A stretch of 32,876 bases of DNA. Source: Geodermatophilus marinus (lineage in GTDB: Bacteria; Actinomycetota; Actinomycetes; Mycobacteriales; Geodermatophilaceae). The stretch lies in the NCBI RefSeq assembly GCF_003428645.1, contig NZ_QVQH01000038.1, forward strand, positions 1 through 32,876, given 5' to 3'. Both the position numbers and the translations under genes were made by a program. Below are positions 29,834 to 32,876 of the stretch, piece by piece (within the stretch, counting starts at the first letter, position 1; the number at the start of each line of letters is the position of its first letter). A model generated the notes under the pieces. The model was given only the letters and a program-made list of their open reading frames with translations. It ran no database searches and was not told where the DNA came from.

Positions 29834-31132
29834 TCACGGTCCGACGAGCAGCAGGTCGGTCTGCCGGTCCCCGAGGTAGCGCACCCCGGCGTCGGTGAGC
29901 GCGATGCCCTCCTCGAGGGCCATTCGCACCGGCTGGCCGCCCCACTCCGGCACCGGCACCCGCACGCACAGCTCCAGCGCGTAGACCGTGTCGGGGTGCA
30001 GCCGCCGGTCGCCGGCCCCCGGGACGCCGGACTGGTCGTCCCACCGCCCGATGGCCGGCCCCGCACCGTGGCCGTGGAACCCGACCGGGTGCGAGTAGAC
30101 GTCCCCGTCGATGCCCTCGGCCGCCGCCGCCCCCCGGACCGCGGCGAGCACCTCGTTGCCGGTGCGGCCGACCACCAGCCGGTCGGTGACCAGGTCCTGC
30201 AGCCGGTTGCCCGTGGCCAGCGCCCGGCGCAGCCCGTCCGGCGCGGCCCCCTCGCCCGGGCGGAGCACGTAGGCGTTGCGCTGCGTGTCGGTCGCCAGCC
30301 CGAGGCTGGTCAGGCCGACGTCGCAGTGCAGCAGGTCCCCGGGGAGCACCGGCTCGTCGTAGGGGACGGCGGGAAGCAGCGCCCCGCCCGCGGCCCGCGG
30401 CGGCACCCCGGCCCGCTGCAGGTCGACGACGGGGTGGAACCACGCGTCGGCGCCCAGGTCGGCCAGCCGCTGCCGGATCCACCAGGCGAGGTCGGCGGCC
30501 GTGGTCTCGCCGACGACGACGACCGGGGGCCCGAAGGCCGCGGCGATGACCTCGCCGGCCAGCCGGTTCAGGGCGTCGAGGGCGGCGATCTCCTCCGGCA
30601 GCCGGGTCTCCAGCCAGCCGACCACCAGCTCCTCGGCCGGGACCAGCCGGTCGGCCCACGGGCCGAGCGCGGCGGTGAGCCGGTCGTGCTCGCTGCAGGA
30701 GAGGCCGTCGGCCAGCGCGAAGTCGGCCGACACGTCGATGCCGATCCGGCGCGGTGCGGCCTGCTCGACGATGCGCCGGACCTCGGCCCACTCGTCGCCC
30801 TCGGCCACCCGCCGGCCGGGGGACCACGCGGGCAGGAACTGGCCGACCGGGTAGCGGGACACCGCCACCGCGGTGACGCCGTCGTCGCTGCGGTGCAGCA
30901 CCAGCACGGTGCGCCGGCGCGCGGACAGCCAGGTGGCCGGCAGCAGCGTGGCCAGCACCGGGTCCTCGTTGTACTCCCGGCCGGTGACCAGCCACAGGTC
31001 GATGCCGGCGCGGTCCATCAGCACCGGCAGCAGGTCCAGCAACCGCTGCGTGAACCAGCGGTCACGGACGTCGGCCTGGTCGCGCAGCGGCAGCGGCACC
31101 GTCCGGGTGGGGTCCGGCGCGGCGAGCGTCAT
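29834..31132 (-). CDS. M24-family metallopeptidase (Xaa-Pro peptidase-like)
   Basis: This is a 432-residue protein with the pita-bread fold. An N-terminal creatinase-like domain (about 20-180: 'RDRWFTQRLLDLLPVLMDRAGIDLWLVTGREYNEDP' in parts) precedes the catalytic domain. Metal ligands are visible as Asp in 'LLHCDVGLTSLGLATDTQRNAYV', His in 'SHPVGFHGHGAGP', Glu in 'YALELCV' and Glu in 'MALEEGIALTDAG'. It may be an Xaa-Pro aminopeptidase or dipeptidase; the substrate is unknown. ATG 31132 is preferred over 31165, because TTCCCT lies 6 nt upstream of it (leaderless) and the longer form adds no family sequence. It converges with the ChaB gene, with stops 6 bp apart. Confidence 0.88.
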   Translation of the reverse strand: MTLAAPDPTRTVPLPLRDQADVRDRWFTQRLLDLLPVLMDRAGIDLWLVTGREYNEDPVLATLLPATWLSARRRTVLVLHRSDDGVTAVAVSRYPVGQFLPAWSPGRRVAEGDEWAEVRRIVEQAAPRRIGIDVSADFALADGLSCSEHDRLTAALGPWADRLVPAEELVVGWLETRLPEEIAALDALNRLAGEVIAAAFGPPVVVVGETTAADLAWWIRQRLADLGADAWFHPVVDLQRAGVPPRAAGGALLPAVPYDEPVLPGDLLHCDVGLTSLGLATDTQRNAYVLRPGEGAAPDGLRRALATGNRLQDLVTDRLVVGRTGNEVLAAVRGAAAAEGIDGDVYSHPVGFHGHGAGPAIGRWDDQSGVPGAGDRRLHPDTVYALELCVRVPVPEWGGQPVRMALEEGIALTDAGVRYLGDRQTDLLLVGP

Positions 31133-31181
31133 GCGACCAGGGAAGCAGAGAACCGCCGTCCCCACCGGTCGAGCGGAGCGG

Positions 31182-32330
31182 TCAGACGGGGTCGGCCGCC
31201 CGGGCGCCGACGTCCCCCGCCGGGCGCGGGCGGGGCAGGGCGGCGGAGACCCGGTCCCGCCCGGCCTGCTTGGCCTGGTACATCGCGCCGTCGGCCCGGT
31301 CCACCAGCCGCCACACGGCCTCGGCGGGGGTCTCCCCGTCCTCCGGTCGGGTCAGCGCGATCCCGATGGAGGCGGTGACCGCGTGCCCGGTCGGGGTCCG
31401 CGTCCCCGCGACGGCCGCGCGCAGCCGCTCGGCCAGCCGGCCGGCCTCGTCGGTGTCGCTGACCAGGCCGAGGACGACGAGCTCCTCGCCGCCGATGCGG
31501 GCGAGGACGTCGGTGGGCCGCACCGTGGCCGACAGCGACCCCGCCACGGCGCGCAGGACGGCGTCCCCCGCGGCGTGCCCGTGCGCGTCGTTGAGCTGCT
31601 TGAAGTGGTCGAGGTCCAGGACCATCGCGGCCACCCGGGCTCCGTCGCGCCGGGCCTGCCGCCACACCCGCGGCACCTGGTCCACCAGGTGCCGGCGGTT
31701 GGGCAGGCCGGTGAGCGGGTCCTGGTGGGACAGCGCGCGGGTGGCCCGCAGCAGCCGCTCCACCCGGCGGCGCAGCACGAAGACCCCGCAGGACGCCGCG
31801 CCGAGCACCCCGGCGTTCACCACCACCTGGACCGCCAGCGCGCCGGGGGAGTCGATGCTCGGCCAGAGCCCGGCCGCGCAGGCCAGGACCGTCACCAGGA
31901 GGTGGACGGCGAGCACCCCGGGGCCGAGGAACCAGGCGGCGACGAAGGCCGGGAAGAGCAGCACCAGCGGCGGGGCGAAGCGGATCGGGTCCTCGATGGT
32001 GAGCGCGACGACCACAGAGACCAGGTCGCCGGCCAGCACCAGGGCGGCCACCTGCGCCCGGCTGACCCGCGGCCGGACGACGAGCACCGCGGCCAGGGCC
32101 ACCAGCGAGACCATGGCCGTGCCGTACACCCAGCGCGAGGTGCCGGGGCGGACGACGCCGTCGAGCAGCAGGTTGAGCACCCCCAGCGCGGCGCCCACCA
32201 CGAGCAGCGCGGCGAGCAGGAGCGCGGCCACGTGCCGCTCCAGCACGCGCCCGGGCTCGGCGTCGCCCCACCGCCCGTGCGTGTCCGTGCCGGTGCGTCG
32301 TCGGTCGATCACGGGTGGAGCATGCCGCAT
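31182..32330 (-). CDS. Membrane diguanylate cyclase (GGDEF domain)
   Basis: This protein of about 382 residues has five to six membrane helices (about 30-190: ALLLAALLVVGAALGVLNLL, GTAMVSLVALAAVLVV, VAALVLAGDLVSVVVAL, a long hydrophobic block, and VVVNAGVLGAASCGVFVL). The GGDEF domain (about 205-360) shows 'LSHQDPLTGLPNRRHL', 'VLDLDHFKQLNDAHGHAAGDAVL', active site GGEEL and 'ASIGIALTRPEDG'. The GGEEL motif and Asp residues are those of active cyclases making c-di-GMP. RPTD lies five residues before GGEEL, the position of the inhibitory I-site. The start could be ATG 32330 or GTG 32312, the latter having CATGCT 6 nt upstream. It may be co-transcribed with the peptidase 50 bp downstream. Confidence 0.9.
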   Translation of the reverse strand: MRHAPPVIDRRRTGTDTHGRWGDAEPGRVLERHVAALLLAALLVVGAALGVLNLLLDGVVRPGTSRWVYGTAMVSLVALAAVLVVRPRVSRAQVAALVLAGDLVSVVVALTIEDPIRFAPPLVLLFPAFVAAWFLGPGVLAVHLLVTVLACAAGLWPSIDSPGALAVQVVVNAGVLGAASCGVFVLRRRVERLLRATRALSHQDPLTGLPNRRHLVDQVPRVWRQARRDGARVAAMVLDLDHFKQLNDAHGHAAGDAVLRAVAGSLSATVRPTDVLARIGGEELVVLGLVSDTDEAGRLAERLRAAVAGTRTPTGHAVTASIGIALTRPEDGETPAEAVWRLVDRADGAMYQAKQAGRDRVSAALPRPRPAGDVGARAADPV

Positions 32331-32431
32331 CCGGGCGACGATCCGGTGCCGGAGCTGCGCGGACGTCCGCGGGCCGGGCCGCCCGGGCGGTGGCAGGGTG
32401 GTGAGGACCGTCCACCGGGAGGAGTGCAGCG

Positions 32432-32614
32432 ATGTCACAGGGGCCCTGGTTCTTCTGCCTCAAGCACCACACCGTCGAGGACCGGGACGGCTGCGCCGAG
32501 CGGCACCGCCTCGGCCCGTACGACACCCGTGAGGAGGCCGAGCACGCGCTGCAGTCGGTGGCCGAGCGCGAGGAGCGGCTGACCGCCGAGGACCGCACCT
32601 GGCGCGGCGACTGA
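32432..32614 (+). CDS. Small conserved actinobacterial protein (SPOR-like)
   Basis: This is a 60-residue protein: 'GPWFFCLKHHTVEDRDGCAERHRLGPYDTREEAEHALQSVAER' (in parts). The aromatic-rich start, the Cys-His-His and Cys-x-x-x-H residues, and 'RLGPY.T..EA..AL' are shared by a widespread small actinobacterial protein often labelled SPOR-like. The GPY-x-T-x-x-EA segment resembles half of a SPOR domain. The Cys/His pattern suggests possible zinc binding. GGGAGGAG precedes the ATG at 32432. It is divergent from the diguanylate cyclase. Function unknown. Confidence 0.8.
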   Translation: MSQGPWFFCLKHHTVEDRDGCAERHRLGPYDTREEAEHALQSVAEREERLTAEDRTWRGD

Positions 32615-32629
32615 CCCGCACCGACCCCG

Positions 32630-32655
32630 CCGGCCGACCCGGGTCGGGCGGCCGG
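32630..32655 (+). terminator. Hairpin after the small SPOR-like gene
   Basis: CCGGCC-GACCC (32630-32640) pairs with GGGTC and GGCCGG (32641-32655, with a GGGC bulge). The centre is the palindrome CGACCCGGGTCG. It lies 16 bp after the stop codon. Confidence 0.5.
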
Positions 32656-32716
32656 GACCGCCCCGGCATGATCGGCACCGGGCGCCGGAGGGACCGGTCG
32701 CCGCGGGAGGTGCCAG

Positions 32717-32876
32717 GTGGCTGAGGGTCGTTCGGTCGAGGAGCTCGTGGTCGGCGTGCTGGGGGGCACCGGGCCGCAGGGGCGGGGGCTGGCGGTGCGG
32801 CTGGCCGCGGCCGGGCAGCGGGTGCTGCTGGGCGGGCGGGACGCCGAGCGGTGCGCCGAGGTGGCCGCGGGGGTGG
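32717..32876 (+). CDS. npdG: NADPH:F420 oxidoreductase (N-terminal part)
   Basis: The window ends after 53 codons. The N-terminus has 'EELVVGVLGGTGPQGRGLAVRLAAAGQRVLLGGRDAERC' (in parts): a Rossmann motif G-x-G-G-T-G-x-Q-G followed by G-GRD, which is the signature of F420-dependent NADP reductases (NpdG/Fno) rather than of the general NADP-binding family. The enzyme transfers hydride between NADPH and coenzyme F420. The GTG at 32717 follows GGGAGG by 6 nt. The C-terminal part is outside the window. Confidence 0.82.
   Translation, partial: MAEGRSVEELVVGVLGGTGPQGRGLAVRLAAAGQRVLLGGRDAERCAEVAAGV

Overview
The window is a 32.9-kb piece of a very high-GC actinobacterial chromosome. GTG and TTG starts are common, start and stop codons often overlap, and several genes look leaderless (a TANNNT-like -10 box 6-7 nt before the start codon). 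A DUF222/HNH '13E12-type' gene, a monoderm-type Tad pilus operon with no secretin, a HelR-type helicase and a truncated F420-linked NADP reductase all fit Actinomycetota. The overall style resembles Geodermatophilaceae (Blastococcus, Geodermatophilus, Modestobacter). That family assignment is an inference from gene style, not a proof.

Layout. 1-1.0 kb: the 3' end of an IS3-family insertion sequence, then about 0.9 kb of decayed, gene-poor DNA with a possible relaxase remnant. 1.0-4.0 kb (minus): a DUF1801 protein, a frameshifted DUF1905 remnant and a HelR/HelD RNA-polymerase-recycling ATPase, with a near-perfect rifamycin-associated element (RAE) upstream. 4.1-5.35 kb (minus): a secreted cell-envelope protein with an Ala/Pro linker, led by a c-di-AMP (ydaO) riboswitch. 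5.5-7.4 kb (plus): SelO and a coiled-coil protein. 7.5-10.2 kb (minus): a large ExeM/NucH extracellular nuclease. 10.7-13.0 kb: a small DUF1059 protein, a LURP-one-like protein, and an SOS-box-controlled DUF222/HNH gene with a frameshifted 3' end.

13.2-18.2 kb holds a catabolic cassette. A divergent AcoR/MimR-type regulator faces an operon of amidohydrolase, DUF59 protein, zinc alcohol dehydrogenase and ABM-fold monooxygenase. The first three genes match, in order, the accessory genes that follow mimABCD/prmABCD in actinobacterial propane 2-monooxygenase operons, but no hydroxylase genes are present. The shared promoter region carries two CRP-like palindromes and one candidate activator palindrome.

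18.6-26.6 kb is a complete monoderm Tad (Flp) pilus locus in one direction: prepilin peptidase, Flp pilin, TadE, TadG-like, CpaB, CpaE/TadZ, CpaF/TadA, TadB, TadC. A strong hairpin follows the pilin gene, and a REP-like palindrome has been absorbed into the TadG reading frame. 26.8-28.9 kb: a small hypothetical gene and a Balon/Rv2629-type ribosome hibernation factor operon share back-to-back promoters resembling SigB/SigF general-stress promoters. 28.9-32.9 kb: a thioesterase, a ChaB-family protein, an M24 peptidase, a membrane diguanylate cyclase, a small conserved protein and the start of an F420-dependent NADP reductase.

The best leads are the regulatory layers: RAE-helR, the c-di-AMP riboswitch, the SOS box, the CRP-like pair and the bidirectional stress promoter. 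The orphan alkane-oxidation accessory cassette is the best lead among the genes.
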